Positions 4,969 through 5,207 of a stretch of DNA of 5,207 bases are shown here, one piece after another (the stretch's first letter is position 1; each line of letters opens with the position of its first letter). The notes below the pieces were generated by a model. It did no database searches, was not told the origin of the DNA, and saw nothing but the letters and a program-made list of their open reading frames with translations. The translations under genes were made by a program, and so were the position numbers. The stretch lies in contig JAEZIW010000044.1 in NCBI GenBank assembly GCA_023436525.1, positions 1 to 5,207 on the forward strand. The letters are read 5' to 3'. Origin of the DNA: Bacillota bacterium. GTDB taxonomy: Bacteria > Bacillota > Clostridia > Christensenellales > SZUA-584.

Positions 4969-5207
4969 TCAATATTTTCCAAAATCGCCGTCACCGAGCG
5001 AAATCCTTTGCTTTTCTTGATATGATTCAGTGTGTAAAGCAGTCTGCTTTAAAGGCACCGCGGCCTCATTCTTCAACTCAAACTTACCCACCATTTCTTT
5101 GAGCATGGCGGCCTGGCTTGAAAGCTCTTCGGCGGCCGCTGCTGTCTCTTCGGACGTGGCCGAATTCGTCTGCACCACCTGAGACATCTGCTCGATGCCT
5201 CTGTTCA
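4969..5207 (-). CDS. Methyl-accepting chemotaxis protein, C-terminal end (5' end outside window)
   Basis: A transmembrane or cytoplasmic chemoreceptor that signals to the CheA/CheW complex. Only the last 78 complete codons are visible; the frame runs off the right edge, so an internal ATG at 5187 is not the start. The tail of the signalling coiled coil begins NRGIEQMSQVVQ, and the second methylation helix reads SATSEETAAAAEELSSQA, with the paired glutamates EE and small residues expected of CheR/CheB methylation sites. It closes with KEMVGKFEL, typical of MCP C-termini. A polar, probably disordered tail of about 34 residues follows, ending DFGKY, without an E. coli-type NWETF CheR/CheB tether. 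The sensor domain and ligand are unknown. The gene is closed by the terminator at 4947-4908. Confidence 0.95.
   Translation of the reverse strand, partial: NRGIEQMSQVVQTNSATSEETAAAAEELSSQAAMLKEMVGKFELKNEAAVPLKQTALHTESYQEKQRISLGDGDFGKY

Overview
The window looks like a chromosomal piece of a mid-GC, Gram-positive anaerobe of the Clostridia type (Bacillota). The evidence is a Rho factor with a long charged N-terminal insert, a tandem DUF1540 protein, a c-di-GMP-I (GEMM-I) riboswitch beside a chemotaxis receptor gene, AT-rich intergenic regions, and strong AAGGAG-type ribosome binding sites. I see no insertion sequence, CRISPR array, tRNA or rRNA.

Layout. (1) Positions 3-185 hold the 3' end of an unrecognised plus-strand gene whose stop codon overlaps the stop codon of the next, convergent gene. 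(2) Positions 3782-182 on the minus strand form a two-gene operon: rho (517 aa, TTG start) and, 13 bp after it, a 677-aa protein joining a twelve-helix MFS-like membrane region to a PlsC-type acyltransferase domain. A near-perfect sigma-A promoter (TTGACA, 18 bp, TATAAT) at 3943-3914 gives rho a leader of about 125 nt. (3) Positions 3783-4177 are the intergenic region between divergent genes. It holds the rho promoter, an 18-bp perfect palindrome just upstream of it, a direct repeat in the rho leader, and a possible forespore-type promoter for the next gene. (4) Positions 4178-4495 on the plus strand encode a 105-aa protein with two DUF1540 cysteine modules. (5) Positions 4496-4968 hold no confident protein gene but are dense in signals. 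Read on the minus strand they contain the terminator of the chemotaxis receptor gene, a strong extended -10 promoter, a c-di-GMP-I riboswitch, a hairpin that could mask a ribosome binding site, a doubtful 40-codon ORF, an 11-bp tandem repeat, and a bidirectional terminator shared with the DUF1540 gene. (6) Positions 5207-4969 on the minus strand are the C-terminal end of a methyl-accepting chemotaxis protein.

The most interesting part is region 5. A c-di-GMP riboswitch has its own promoter and a downstream terminator about 350 nt away, yet no recognisable gene lies between them. It may be an orphan riboswitch making a short c-di-GMP-responsive RNA, a controller of a tiny ORF, or the remnant of a lost motility or adhesion gene. 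Its position next to a chemotaxis receptor fits the known link between c-di-GMP and motility, but the receptor is upstream of the riboswitch and so is not its cis target.
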